A DNA stretch of 64,000 nucleotides from DASZUK01 sp963745595 (GCA_963745595.1 CAVUYB010000010.1:1-64000), one strand, 5' to 3'; positions 38,757-48,543 are shown, numbered from the stretch's first letter. Notes: a model not told the origin generated them from the letters alone. Translations and numbers: made by a program.

Positions 38757-38775
38757 CTAGAACATGTTCTAGAAC
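38757..38775. promoter_or_regulatory. KstR-like operator (TAGAACATGTTCTA)
   Basis: The 16-bp perfect palindrome CTAGAACATGTTCTAG fits the KstR consensus TNNAACNNGTTNNA exactly. A second overlapping palindrome GTTCTAGAAC (38766-38775) adds a third half-site. It lies 98 bases upstream of the acyl-CoA dehydrogenase start, in a gap of 212 bases. KstR is the TetR-family repressor of sterol catabolism in mycobacteria and rhodococci; that a homologue exists here is inferred. Confidence 0.75.
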
Positions 38776-38871
38776 CTGTCCGGCGGGCGGGCGGGCCGGT
38801 GGCGGGCCGGTGGCGGGGCGGCGTCCGGTGCGGCGAGGTCCGGTGCGACGAGGCCCGGCGCGGGCGGCGGG

Positions 38872-39375
38872 TCAGACCCGGTGGATGACGTTGTACGTGC
38901 TCGTCACGACGGGCTCGCCAGTCGCCTGGTCGGTCCAGTCGGTGCGGACGACGACGAACGTCATCGTCCGGCCCTTCGACGCCTTCTGGTAGGCGTCGAC
39001 GACCGTGCCGCGGCCGACGAGGACGTCGCCGACGACGACCGGCCGGTGGTACGTGAACTCCTGTTCGCCATGGAGGATCAGTCCGCCGTCGGCGAGCAGC
39101 GGACCGAGCACGTCGAGCAGTCCGGCCGGCGGCGGCGCATCGGGCGGCTGGATCTCGGGGAACGTGCCCCACGTCTCCATGACGAACGGGTACGTCGGCG
39201 GGGCGGGGATGGCCGGGAGACCGGCCGCGGCCGCGGCGGCCGGCGTGCGGTAGGCCGGATCGGTCTCGAGCACCGCATCGGCGAAGAACGTGACCGGGCC
39301 GCGCTCGACGACGACGGTCGACGTGTGCGTCGGTCGGCCGACCATGCCCTTCAGCAGCTCGTCGACTGTGGCCAT
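38872..39375 (-). CDS. FAS1-like dehydratase (MaoC N-terminal type hydratase subunit)
   Basis: This hot-dog protein of 167 residues resembles the MaoC_dehydrat_N family. Typical blocks are MVGRPTHTSTVVVERGPVTFFADAV, the LETDPAYRTPA substrate-lid region, ILHGEQEFTYHRPVVVGD and VVRTDWTDQATGEPVVTSTYNVI. In mycobacteria such subunits pair with a MaoC-type subunit in mycolate or steroid-side-chain hydration; the partner here would be at 35.9 kb. ATG 39375 is chosen from the family N-terminus. Three near-identical 15-bp units (GTCCGGTGCGGCGAG and variants) follow its stop region at 38823-38867. Confidence 0.85.
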   Translation of the reverse strand: MATVDELLKGMVGRPTHTSTVVVERGPVTFFADAVLETDPAYRTPAAAAAAGLPAIPAPPTYPFVMETWGTFPEIQPPDAPPPAGLLDVLGPLLADGGLILHGEQEFTYHRPVVVGDVLVGRGTVVDAYQKASKGRTMTFVVVRTDWTDQATGEPVVTSTYNVIHRV

Positions 39376-39483
39376 CGTCGCCGCCCACCTCTCTCGGTCG
39401 ATCGGTCGGTCCGCTGGAGCCGCGCCGACCGGCGTCGACGGTACCACCGCCACCAGGGAGGTTCTCCCGGTTAACGTGTCCCG

Positions 39484-40360
39484 GTGGCTGACTTCGAGAC
39501 GATCACGTACACCGCCGACAGACGGCGTCGCTTGGGTCACGCTCAATCGCCCGGAAGTCCACAACGCGTTCAACCTGGCGATGCAGCACGAGCTGCGGAC
39601 GGTCTGGCGGTGGCTCCGCCGCGACGACGACGTCCGCGCCGTCGTCGTCACCGGCGCCGGCGACAAGGCGTTCTGCACCGGCGTCGACCGGCAGGAGACG
39701 TTCGACGGCGGCGAGGGCGGTGGGGGCAGCGGCGAGACCGACGGCGCGGCGACCGGGCCGGACCCGGGGAACCCGGAGCAGGCGCACCTCGGCTACGTCG
39801 GCGGCACGCGGTTCATGTTCGACGACCCCGGCGAGTACCTCGGCCCGAAGTCGAACGACCTGTGGAAGCCGGTCGTCGCCGCGGTCAACGGGATGGCCTG
39901 CGGCGGCGCGTTCTACCTCCTCGGCGAGGTCGACATCGTCATCGCCGCCGAGCACGCGACGTTCTTCGACCCGCACGTGACGTTCGGGATGGCGTCAGCG
40001 TACGAGCCGCTGCAGCTGCTGCCGAAGATGCCGTTCGGCGAGGTCGTCCGGATGACGCTGCTCGGCAACGCGGAGCGGATCTCCGCGGCCCGGGCCCACG
40101 AGGTCGGCTTCGTCTCCGAGGTCTGCCCGGCCGCGGAGCTGCACGACCGGGCCGCGTGGGTGGCCGGCGAGATCGCCAAGGCGCCGGCGCTGGCCGTCCA
40201 GGGCTCGCTGCGCGCGCTGTGGGCCGGCCGCGAGCTGTCGCGGCGCCAGTCGCTCGACCTCGGCTGGGCGTTCATCGGCCTCGGGACCGACGACGAGAGC
40301 CTGGCCGAGGGCCAGGCGACGTTCGCGTCCGGCACCCGGACGGTCCCGCGCATCCGCTAG
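39484..40360 (+). CDS. Crotonase-fold enoyl-CoA hydratase/isomerase, one frameshift
   Basis: The start VADFETITYTAD lies at GTG 39484. The frame changes near 39520, fitting one extra A, and continues as DGVAWVTLNRPEVHNAFNL. The oxyanion-hole part is GAGDKAFCTGVDRQE and the second is VNGMACGGAFYLLGEVDIVIA. A Gly/Glu-rich stretch with GGGGSGETDG follows the first motif, unusual for the family. The C-terminus FASGTRTVPRIR is conserved among actinobacterial enoyl-CoA hydratases. The length is about 291 residues. It probably belongs to the same acyl-CoA pathway as the divergent MaoC/FAS1 and dehydrogenase genes. Confidence 0.83.
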
Positions 40361-40408
40361 CCAGCCGCCCGCCGACCCGATCCGACCGCAAGAACCGAAA
40401 GGCCACCG

Positions 40409-40969
40409 ATGACCCCGATCGACCACCTCCTGCCGTTCGGCAGCCTGACGCAGAGCTCGGCCAACCTGGCGCTGCTGATCCTCCGGCTGACGCTCGGCGG
40501 CGTCTTCCTGGCCCACGGGATCAACCACATCTTCGGCGGCGGCAAGATCGCGGGAACGGGTCGCTGGTTCGAGAGCCTCGGCATGAAGCCGGGGTGCGTG
40601 CACGCGTGGACGGCGAGCTTCACGGAGATCGGCGCCGGCGTGCTGCTCGTCCTCGGCCTGCTGACGCCGTTCGGCGGCGCCGGCGTCGTCGGCGTCATGC
40701 TCGTCGCGTGGATCACGAACCACCTCAAGAACGGCTTCTTCATCTTCCGGCCCGGCGAGGGCTGGGAGTACGTGGCGACGTTGACGCTGATGGGGCTGGT
40801 CGTGGCGATCCTCGGGCCGGGCGACTGGAGCATCGACGGCCACGTCAGCGCGTTGCAGAGCCTCTGGGGCTGGCCGGGGTTCGCCATCGCGGTCGGCGCC
40901 GGCGGCGGCGGTGCGGCGCTGCTCCTGCTGACGGCGTGGCGTCCGACGAAGCCGGACCAGTCGGCGTAG
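40409..40969 (+). CDS. DoxX family integral membrane protein
   Basis: The 186-residue protein has about four hydrophobic segments (LALLILRLTLGGVFLAHGI, EIGAGVLLVLGLLTPFGGAG, VVGVMLVAWITNHL, ATLTLMGLVVAILGPGDW) and the short conserved GKIAGTGRWFESLGM loop of DoxX-type proteins. Relatives serve as quinone- or thiosulfate-linked membrane proteins, and MhqP-type members relate to quinone stress; the role here is unknown. GAAAGG precedes ATG 40409. It lies 48 bases after the crotonase gene and may be co-transcribed. Confidence 0.87.
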   Translation: MTPIDHLLPFGSLTQSSANLALLILRLTLGGVFLAHGINHIFGGGKIAGTGRWFESLGMKPGCVHAWTASFTEIGAGVLLVLGLLTPFGGAGVVGVMLVAWITNHLKNGFFIFRPGEGWEYVATLTLMGLVVAILGPGDWSIDGHVSALQSLWGWPGFAIAVGAGGGGAALLLLTAWRPTKPDQSA

Positions 40970-41043
40970 GCCGTCGGCGAGGCACGGCACTCGGCTCGGG
41001 CCGGCGGGTCCCGGCGCGGGGTCAGCTCGAGCGGCGAGCCGGT

Positions 41044-41647
41044 TCAGGTCCGGCCGGCGAGCTCGGTGGCGAGGGAGCGGAAGGCGCGCCCGCGGTGGGA
41101 GATGGCGTTCTTCTCGTCGGGGCCCATCTCGGCGAACGTCCGGCCGTCGCCCTCGTCGGGCACGAAGACCGCGTCGTAGCCGAAGCCGCCGGTGCCCTTC
41201 GGGAAGGTGGCGATGCGCCCGTCGACGATGCCTTCGGTCCAGATCTCGCCGCCGTCGGGGAACGTGACGAGGGCGACGGTCCGGAAGCGGGCCCGCCGCT
41301 CGCCGCCGCCGTCGTCGAGCGCGGCGAGGTCGGTCAGGAGCTTGGCGACGTTGTCGGCGTACGTCACGTCGTCGCCGGCGTACCGGGCGGAGTAGACGCC
41401 GGGCGCGCCGCCGAGGGCGTCGACCTCGAGGCCGGTGTCGTCGGCGACCGCGGCCAGGTTCGTCGCCTCGGCGATGGCCTGCGCCTTGAGCCGGGCGTTG
41501 GCGAGCAGGGTGTCGCCGGTCTCGTCGACGTCGTCGACGTCGGCCGGCCGCGGGCAGCAGCTCGACGTCGCCGGCCTCGCGGAGGATGGCGGCGACCTCG
41601 GCGGTCTTGTCGGGGTTGGCGGTGGCGAGGACGAGGGTCAGGCTCAT
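41044..41647 (-). CDS. rdgB: Non-canonical purine NTP pyrophosphatase (RdgB/HAM1), one frameshift
   Basis: It hydrolyses dITP, ITP and XTP to monophosphates, cleaning the nucleotide pool. The start SLTLVLATANPDKTAEVAAIL matches the family. The frame changes near 41553, fitting one extra C, and homology continues through GDTLLANARLKAQAIAEATN, AVADDTGLEVDALGGAPGVYSARYAG, then FPKGTGGFGYDAVFVPDEGDGRTFAEM and KNAISHRGRAF. The expected length of about 200 residues results. ATG 41647 is preferred; GTG 41659 would overlap the rph stop by four bases. The rph-rdgB order is common. Confidence 0.88.
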
Positions 41648-41655
41648 CGGGCCGG

Positions 41656-42426
41656 TCACCGCGGCGTCGGCGGGTCGGCGAGCACCGCGGCCTGGGCGTC
41701 GGCGAGCGTGGTGATGCCGGACTGGGCGAGGGCGAGCAGGTCGTCGAGCTCGCCGCGGCTGAAGGCCATGCCCTCGGCGGTGCCCTGGACCTCGACGAAC
41801 CGGCCGGAGCCGGTCATGACGACGTTCATGTCGACCTCGGCCCGCGAGTCCTCGACGTACGGCAGGTCGAGCATCGGGACGCCGTCGACGATGCCGACCG
41901 AGACGGCCGCGACCGCGTCGGTCAGCGGGTTCGACGAGAGGCGGCCGGCGAGCACCATCCGGGTGAACGCGTCGTGGAGGGCGACGTAGGCGCCGCAGAT
42001 CGACGCGGTCCGCGTCCCGCCGTCGGCCTGCAGGACGTCGCAGTCGACGGTCACCTGGACCTCGCCGAGGGCGACGAGGTCGCAGACGGCGCGCAGCGAC
42101 CGGGCGATGAGCCGCTGGATCTCCTGGGTCCGGCCGGACTGCTTGCCCTTGGCGGCCTCACGGCTGGCCCGCTCGGCGGTCGAGCCGGGCAGCATCGAGT
42201 ACTCCGCGGTCACCCAGCCCTTGCCGCTGCCGCGCATCCACGGCGGGACGCGGTCCTCGACGGACGCGGTGCAGAGCACCCGGGTCCGGCCCATCGAGAC
42301 GAGCACGGACCCGAGCGCGAAGATCGTGAAGTCGCGGTCGAAGACGACCGGTCGGAGCTCGTCGACGGCGCGCCCGTCGGACCGGAGCGTCCGCGGATCG
42401 GGAGTGTCCACACTCGTGCTCGTCAT
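41656..42426 (-). CDS. rph: Ribonuclease PH
   Basis: This phosphorolytic 3'-5' exoribonuclease trims tRNA 3' ends. RSDGRAVDELRPVVFDRDFT opens the protein, then GSVLVSMGRTRVLCTASVED, SGKGWVTAEYSMLP and GRTQEIQRLIARSLRAV (the RNA and phosphate sites), CDVLQADGGTRTASICGAYVAL and DMNVVMTGSGRFVEVQGTAE follow. The length of 256 residues is normal. It begins at 42426, 78 bases downstream of the metallo-beta-lactamase-fold gene's end at 42505. The neighbours mirror the mycobacterial Rv1339-rphA-Rv1341 order. Confidence 0.95.
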   Translation of the reverse strand: MTSTSVDTPDPRTLRSDGRAVDELRPVVFDRDFTIFALGSVLVSMGRTRVLCTASVEDRVPPWMRGSGKGWVTAEYSMLPGSTAERASREAAKGKQSGRTQEIQRLIARSLRAVCDLVALGEVQVTVDCDVLQADGGTRTASICGAYVALHDAFTRMVLAGRLSSNPLTDAVAAVSVGIVDGVPMLDLPYVEDSRAEVDMNVVMTGSGRFVEVQGTAEGMAFSRGELDDLLALAQSGITTLADAQAAVLADPPTPR

Positions 42427-42504
42427 TGCCGCGTCACCGTCCCTTCTCGACGTTCCACCGCTACGTCCGCCGTTACCCGCCGGGCCGGTGCGTCACCGCC
42501 TCGC

Positions 42505-43277
42505 TCACCACTCGAAGACCCGGCCGGCGACGGCCTGGTCGACGTCACGCCCGAAGGCCTCGGCCGCTTCTGTGGCGACGCTCGTCGGCGGACACCGTAG
42601 GCCACCGGTGGGTGAGGAGGAGACGTCCGACCCCGGCGGCCGCGGCCATCTGCCCGGCCTGACGGCCGCTCATGTGCCGTGATACCCCTTCATCCCGCCG
42701 GGTGAACGTCGCCTCGCAGAGCACGGTGCCGATGCCGTGACCGAGCTCGTCGACGGACCAGTCCGGGCCGGAGTCGGCCGAGTAGGCGAACGACGTGCGC
42801 GTGATCGTCGTCGGCGGACGTCGGGACGGCGTGGTCGGCGGCGGACGAGTCGACGCGGACGGCGAGCGTCGGCGGCCCGTGGTCGGTGGCGACGAACCGA
42901 CAGGTGAGCTCGCCGACGGTGACGACGTGGGACGGCCCGATCTCCTGCCAGCCGAGCAACGGGTCGTCGGCGAAGTACGACCGCCGGCGCAGACCGGGCG
43001 GCGCGTAGACCGGGGACCGGCTCGGCGAGCGCCGGATTGGCGGTGCCAGACGGCGAACGACTCGAGGTCGGTCCAGTGGTCGGGGTGCTCGTGGGAGAGG
43101 ACGATCGCGTCGACCGCGGCCGGGTCGACGACGACGCTGGAGCGCGGCGAACGTCCCCGGCCCGGCGTCGAGCCAGAGGCGCGTCGCACCGCCCTGGACG
43201 AGGTAGCCGCTGGCCGCGCCGCCGGGGCCGGGATAGCTGCCGTCGCAGCCGAGGACGGTGACGGTGTGGACGGTCAC
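42505..43277 (-). CDS. Metallo-beta-lactamase-fold hydrolase (Rv1339-like), several frameshifts
   Basis: The pieces add up to a ~255-residue protein: MTVHTVTVLGCDGSYPGPGGAAS (an RNase Z-like N-terminus), AIVLSHEHPDHWTDLESFAVW with the HxHxDH metal motif, VVTVGELTCRFVATDHGPPTLAVR, SFAYSADSGPD and GRLLLTHRWPTVSA, ending DQAVAGRVFEW at 42505. Homology crosses frames near 43140, 43010, 42800 and 42590, so the gene is interrupted at least four times. The synteny (cysM, MBL, rph, rdgB) points to Rv1339, reported as an atypical class II cAMP phosphodiesterase; function here is inferred. It could also be a true pseudogene. Confidence 0.7.
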
Positions 43278-43302
43278 GGCGTGGACGGTAACCGGGGACC
43301 GT

Positions 43303-44272
43303 TCAGAAGTAGATGATCGACTTCGCCCGCTCGGCGACGTCGTCGAGGTCGTCGGTCCACGCGCCGGTCGAGAGGTACTTCCAGCCGTCGTCGGGCGAGA
43401 CGACGACGATGACCGCGTCCGTCGCCGGCGCGAGCTGGTTGGCGCACTTGACCGCGCCGGCGACCGCCGCGCCGGACGAGATGCCGACGAACAGGCCGAC
43501 CTCGGTCAGCCGGCGCGTCCACTCGATCGACTCGCGTGGCCGGACGACGGTCTTGCGGTCGAGCAGCTCGCGGCCGCCGAGCTCCTCGAAGATCGGCGGG
43601 ATGTAGCCGTCGTCGAGGTTCCGCAGGCCGTCGACGATCTCGCCGGACGGCGGCTCGACCGCCCAGACCTGGACGCGGCGGGTTCTGCTCCTTCAGGAAC
43701 CGGCCGACACCGAGCAGCGTGCCGGACGTGCCGAGGCCGGCGACGAGGTGGGTCACGTCCGGGCAGTCGCGCCAGATCTCCGGTCCGGTGCCCTCGTAGT
43801 GGGCCTTCGGGTTGGCCGGGTTGGCGTACTGGTAGAGGAAGACCCACTCCGGGTGCTCGTCGGCGAGCTGGCGGGCCATGCGGACGGCGCCGTTCGAGCC
43901 CTCCGAGCCGGGCGACTCGATGATCTCGGCCCCCCACAGCTCGAGCAGCTGGCGCCGCTCGACGGAGACGTTCGTCGGCAGGACGACCTTCAGGTGGTAG
44001 CCCTTGACCCGGCAGACCAGGGCCAGGCCGATCCCGGTGTTCCCCGACGTCGGCTCGATGCAGCACCTGGCCGGGCTCGCCGGGATGCAGGATGCCGTCC
44101 GTTCTCGGCCTGCTCGACGAGCGACAGGGCGATCCGGTCCTTGACCGATCCGCCGGGGTTCCGCCCTCGAGCTTGACGAGGATGCGGGCTCGCGGGTTCG
44201 GGCTGAGCTGCGCTGATCGTCGACCATCGGCGTGTTGCCGATCAGGTCGAGGACGCTGTCGTACGGGGCCAT
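43303..44272 (-). CDS. cysM: Cysteine synthase of the CysM (sulfur-carrier-dependent) type, several frameshifts
   Basis: This PLP enzyme should make cysteine from O-phosphoserine with CysO-thiocarboxylate. It starts MAPYDSVLDLIGNTPMV. GGSVKDRIALSLVEQAE holds the PLP lysine. Intact text follows: EPTSGNTGIGLALVCRVKGY, LPTNVSVERRQLLELWGAEI and VAGLGTSGTLLGVGRFLKEQ. The C-terminus (EELGGRELLDRKTVVRPRES, ISSGAAVAGAVKCANQLAPA, AKSIIYF) is in a third frame. Frames change near 44215, 44200, 44165, 44105, 44060 and 43680, mostly by one extra base; two fit insertions of A. Placement directly after cysO (29 bases) supports the assignment. Confidence 0.8.
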
Positions 44273-44301
44273 CGGCACGTGGCTCGGACGCGGGCGGGTG
44301 C

Positions 44302-44580
44302 TCAGCCGCCGGCGACGGCCGGCAGGATCGAGATCTCGTCGCCGTCCTTGACCGGGGTGTCGAGCTGCGTGGAGGTAGCGGACGTCGTCGTCGTTCACGT
44401 AGACGTTGACGAACCGGTGCAGGGTGCCGTCGTCGTTCAGGACCTGGCCGGACATGCCCGGGGTAGCTCGGTGACGAGCCGCTGGAGGACCTCGCCGATC
44501 GTCGACGCGTCGACCGCGACGGTGGACTGGCCGCCGGCCTGCGAGCGCAGCACGGTCGGCAGGCGGACATCGACGGGCAC
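44302..44580 (-). CDS. cysO: Sulfur-carrier protein CysO-like (MoaD/ThiS family), two frameshifts
   Basis: This ubiquitin-like carrier is activated at its C-terminal glycine to a thiocarboxylate for cysteine synthesis. It starts VPVDVRLPTVLRSQAGGQS at GTG 44580 with GGGGAGG before it. The middle VLNDDGTLHRFVNVYVNDDDVRYL and the end DEISILPAVAGG, finishing in Gly-Gly exactly at the stop, are diagnostic. Frames change near 44460 and near 44368 (fits one extra A). The length of about 92 residues is right. cysM follows; the mec protease that removes the last residue is 4.3 kb away, separated by two amidohydrolases and DUF427. Confidence 0.85.
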
Positions 44581-44644
44581 GAGACCTCCCCGGATCGGGC
44601 CGGCCGGAGTGGGCCGGCAATAGTTGACCTTTCTAGTCCGGATT

Positions 44645-45972
44645 CTACCGGGGCGTCGGCGCCGTGGCTCCCCGCACGGGACGCGCCCCTCTCCGGGGGG
44701 GTACCGGACACCCGGGATCCTCAGCGCGGGGGGGAGCTCGGACGTCGAACCCCAACAGGTCCATGGCGTTGGTCCGCACGATCTTCTCGAGCTCTTCCGG
44801 ACTGACCTGGGCGGCGATCTTCTCGACGAACGTCGGCGTGTTGGGCCAGGTGGTGTCCTGGTGGGGGTAGTCGACCTCGAAGACGATCTGCTCGACGCCG
44901 ATGGCGTCGGCGGTTGGCGATCCCGGTGTCGTCGTCGAAGAAGCAGCCGTAGACCCGGCCGGGGACGAGCTCGCTGGGCGGCCGGTCCAGGGCGACGTCG
45001 CTCCCGGCCCACGCCGTCGACGTGTGCGAAGGCCTTGTCGATCCGCTCGAGGATGAACGGCATCCAGCCGATCTGGCTCTCGGAGAAGGCGATCTTGAGG
45101 GACGGGAACCGGGCCAGCTGCCCGGAAAGGAGCCACTCCACCATCGACTGCTGGGCGTTGGTGAACGTCAGCGTCACGTCGACCAGCAACGGCGCGTACG
45201 GGCTGGCTTCGACCAGCTTGGAGCCCGAGCCGATGTGCATGCAGAGCGCCGTCCCGGTCTCGTCGCAGGCGGCGAAGAAGGGGTCCCAGAACCGGCTCGG
45301 GTCGTGGATCGAGGGCAGGCCGAGATGGCTCGGCATCTCCGTGAACGTCACCGCCCGGCAGCCACGGGCGGCGTTGCGGCGGATCTCCGCCGCGGCCAGT
45401 GGGCGTCCCAGAGCGGGACGATCCCGAGCGGGATGAGCCGGCCGCGCTGCCGCCCGGACCACTCGTCGATCATCCAGTCGTTGTAGGCCCGGACGCAACG
45501 CAGGGCCAGGTCCTTGTCCTTGGCGTCCAAGAACATCTGGCCGGCGAAACGGGTGATGCATCGGGAAGCAGAGCGACCGCTCGACCTGGTTGACGTCCAT
45601 GTCCTCGAGTCGGGCTTTCGGGTCGTAGCAGCCCGGCCGCATCTCGTCGAAGGCGATGGGCCCCGGGCTGAGCTCCTCGGGCGGATAGCCCGCCGAGGCC
45701 ACGACCATCGGGATCGGCTTGGACCAGGTCTTCGTAGACCCACCAGATCCGTGACCGGGCCGTCGGCGCCCTTGGTGTACCGGGCGATCTGCCGGGCGGG
45801 TCGACGACCGTCCGGCACGTGTCGCGGACCACCCGCGGACCGATCTCCCGGTCCCGGCCGACAGCCGGTCCGTCCAGACCGTCGCCGGCTCGACCACGTG
45901 GTCGTCGACCGAGATGATCCACGGCAGGTCGTTCCGCCCGGTCGACCGGTCGCGTCCATCGTCCTGGTTCAC
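44645..45972 (-). CDS. Amidohydrolase 2 family metal-dependent hydrolase, many frameshifts
   Basis: The TIM-barrel hydrolase family is visible in pieces: VNQDDGRDRSTGRNDLPWII with SVDDHVVEPATVWTDRL at the N-terminus, FDEMRPGCYDPKARLEDMDV, then intact AVTFTEMPSHLGLPSIHDPS, CMHIGSGSKLVEASPYAP and FSESQIGWMPFILERIDKAF. VFEVDYPHQDTTWPNTPTF gives the barrel-end Asp motif, and EELEKIVRTNAMDLLGFDV ends the domain. At least five frame changes split it (near 45840, 45740, 45560, 45400, 44990, 44915). Family members include decarboxylases and hydrolases; the substrate is unknown. It diverges from the D-aminoacylase-like gene across a small operator. Confidence 0.7.
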
Positions 45973-46062
45973 CGTGTCCCCTCCCCTGCTCGGCCCCCTG
46001 CTGGCCGACCGCCGCCCGGCGGGGCGCTCCGTTGACGGTCCGGCTGGTACCGCCTTACCATC

Positions 46063-46078
46063 AGTCAAACGGCTGACT
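46063..46078. promoter_or_regulatory. Imperfect palindrome AGTCAAACGGCTGACT, possible operator
   Basis: Arms AGTCA and TGACT are perfect, with six bases between. It lies in the 127-base gap between two divergent amidohydrolase genes. The core GTCAAACGGCTGAC resembles GTCAATCGATTGCT at 52101-52114 and TTCAAGTGACTGCT at 58202-58215. Confidence 0.5.
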
Positions 46079-46099
46079 TTGCGGAGGCCCGGGTGGACC

Positions 46100-47801
46100 A
46101 TGTATGACCTCGTCGTTCGCGGCGGCACCGTGATCGACGGGTCAGGCTCGGTCGGGGTCCGAGCGGACGTGGGGATCCGAGACGGCCGTATCGTCCGGGT
46201 GGGCCGGATCGGCGAGCGCGGGCGCGAGGAGATCGACGCCGAAGGGCACGTCGTCAGCCCCGGCTTCGTGGACGGGCACACCCACATGGATGCCCAGGTC
46301 TTCTGGGACGAGCTGGGCACGTCGTCTTGTTGGCAGGGCGTGACGACGGTGGTGATGGGCCACTGCGGGTTCACGCTGGCCCCGGCCCGGGCCGACCGGC
46401 GTGAGCTGGTGGTCCGGAACCTGGAACGGGCCGAGGACATCGCCCCGGTCGCCATGGCCGAGGGGATCACGTGGACCTGGGAGACCTTCCCCGAGTACCT
46501 CGACGCGGTCGACCGACTTCCCAAGGGGATCAACTACGCCGCCAACCTCGGCCACTCGGCGTTGCGCACCTGGGTGATGGGCGAGCGGGCGTTCGAGAGG
46601 GAGGCTTCCGACGAGGAGCTCGACGAGATGGCCCGGGTGCTCCGAGAGGCCCTCGAGGCCGGGGCCATGGGGTTCACGACCACCCGCAGACACCTCCACC
46701 AGACCTCCGACGGCCGGCCGGTGGCCTCGCGGTTGGCGTCATGGGACGAGGTCGTCCGGCTGGTCTCCGAGATGGCGGACGCCGGGGCCGGCATCTTCCA
46801 GATCACCGGCGAGCGGGCGGCCCACTCCCCCGACCCCGAGGTCCGGGCGGAGTACTACGACCGGCTGGGAGCCCTGGCCGTGGCGACCGGGGTGCCCTTC
46901 ACCTTCGGGGTCCCGGCGTCGCCCACGGGCTCGAGGCGCTCGACTTCATCGACACCGCCGTGGCCGAGGGGGCCCGGATCTTCGGCATGGCCCACAGCCG
47001 GGGGGTCGCCTCGGTCCTGTCGTTCGAGACCCAGCTTCCCTTCGACCGGTTGGCCGCCTGGAAGGAGCTCCGCACGCTGCCCCTCGAAGAGCAGGCCCGG
47101 CGGCTCCGGGACCCGGCCACGCGGGGCCCGCTGCTCGAGGCGGCCAAGCACGGGGACTACGGGAGCGAGCTGGTCGGGGCGGAGGTCCGCCCGCCGGAGT
47201 ACGACAACATGTTCGTGATGGACCGGCCGATGCCGCCGTACTCGACGGTGGCGGCACTGGCGGAAGCGGCCGGAGTCCATCCGGCGGAGCGGCTGATCGA
47301 CCTAGCCCTCGAACGGGACCTGAAGGTGTTCTTCATCCAGCCGATATTTCGCTTCACCGACGAGAACACCGTCCGGGTGATGAAGCACCCCCGAACGGTC
47401 ATGACCTTCTCCGACTCCGGCGCCCACGTGAGCCAGGTCGCCGACTCGTCGATCCAGACCCACCTGTTGAGCTACTGGGTCCGGGAGCGTCAGGCCTTCA
47501 CCTTGGAAGAAGCCGTCCGGATGGTCACCTACGACCCGGCCACGGCCTGGGGCTTCTACGACCGGGGATTGATCCGCGAGGGCTTCGTCGCCGACCTCAA
47601 CGTGTTCGACCCGGCCACCCTCGCGCCGGAGATGCCCGAGCTCGTCTACGACCTCCCCGGCGGGGCCCGACGGCTGACGCAGCGGGCCCGGGCTACCGGG
47701 CAACCGTGGTCGGCGGGACCATCACGCTGCGGGACGGGGAGCACACCGGCGCCCGGCCCGGACGGCTCCTCAGGAGAAGTGCGTCCGCGGCCGCTCGATA
47801 G
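46100..47801 (+). CDS. N-acyl-D-amino-acid deacylase-like amidohydrolase, two frameshifts
   Basis: A metal-dependent amidohydrolase with the D-aminoacylase pattern: YDLVVRGGTVIDGSG, VSPGFVDGHTHMDAQVFWDE (HxH), TVVMGHCGFTLAP, NLGHSALRTWVMGE, then MTFSDSGAHVSQVADSSIQT (metal Asp) and GFVADLNVFDP. Near 46920 the frame changes by one lost base and near 47695 again. The end RARGYRATVVGGTITLRDGE through RPGRLLRR stops at TAG 47801. The length is about 565 residues. A GGAGGCC ribosome site precedes ATG 46100. A similar protein ends at the right edge of the window. Its true substrate is unknown; relatives hydrolyse N-acyl-D-amino acids or related amides. Confidence 0.83.
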
Positions 47802-48543
47802 GGGCGCCGTCGATGAACGTGTCGACTTTCTCGTTGTAGAACGCGACGAGGCCGGCGATCGGCAGGACCTGGGCGGTCGGAAAGTCGTAGGCCCACGCGA
47901 TGTCCGGGTGCGTCCGGCCGCCGATCGCCGCCGACCAGTAGCCGGTCGTCCGCCCCTTGTACGGGCAGTCGGTCACGGTGTCGGACGGGACGAGGTGCTC
48001 GAAGCGGACGGCCGGTCGCGGCAGGTAGTACCGGGTCGGCAAACCGGTCTCGAAGACCATGACCGGCGCCGACGACTCGGCGAGGACGACGCCATGGATC
48101 TCGACACGGACGGTCCTCGTCGACCGGACCGCGTCGACCCGGCTGTACGGGTTGCGCGGGTGGACGAAGACCTCGTCGTCCTCCTCGAACCACGCGTCCA
48201 TGGCCGCCCAGTCGAAACGGACCATCCCGGCGAGGCCGCCGGGCGCGTCGTCGGCGAACACCAGCGCGGCGTTCGGCCGGACCGCGTCGTCGGCCCGCAG
48301 CCCGAAACCTCTCGCCGGGCCCCGCGGCGTCTGCTCGTCGCGCTGCTCATCGACGAGGGCATCCCCGTCGACGTCGCCGAGCGGGACGTAGTACTGCGGG
48401 AACGCCGGCCATTCCCAGACGTAGACCGCCCGCGTCGTGTCGACGACGACCCGACCGCCGGCGACCGCCCGGACCCGCCGCGGCACCGGTTCGACGTGGT
48501 CCGGGGCGATGGCCTGCGGGTAGTCGCGATCCGGCATCTCCAC
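47770..48543 (-). CDS. DUF427 domain protein
   Basis: The protein has two copies of the DUF427 beta-fold: VRAVAGGRVVVDTTRAVYVW in the first and VRVEIHGVVLAESSAPVMVF in the second, followed by RYYLPRPAVRFEHLVPSDTVT, TDCPYKGRTTGYWSA and IAWAYDFPTAQVLPIAGLVA. Function is unknown for the family. The length is 257 residues. Its 3' end overlaps the end of the amidohydrolase on the other strand by 32 bases. GGAGG precedes the start; GTG 48543 or ATG 48537 could be used. Confidence 0.88.
   Translation of the reverse strand: MEMPDRDYPQAIAPDHVEPVPRRVRAVAGGRVVVDTTRAVYVWEWPAFPQYYVPLGDVDGDALVDEQRDEQTPRGPARGFGLRADDAVRPNAALVFADDAPGGLAGMVRFDWAAMDAWFEEDDEVFVHPRNPYSRVDAVRSTRTVRVEIHGVVLAESSAPVMVFETGLPTRYYLPRPAVRFEHLVPSDTVTDCPYKGRTTGYWSAAIGGRTHPDIAWAYDFPTAQVLPIAGLVAFYNEKVDTFIDGAPIERPRTHFS

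Noticed and set aside
39484..42600. Very long plus-strand frame after the crotonase start
   Set aside because: It loses homology after the first codons because of one extra A; the remainder is out-of-frame and antisense DNA.
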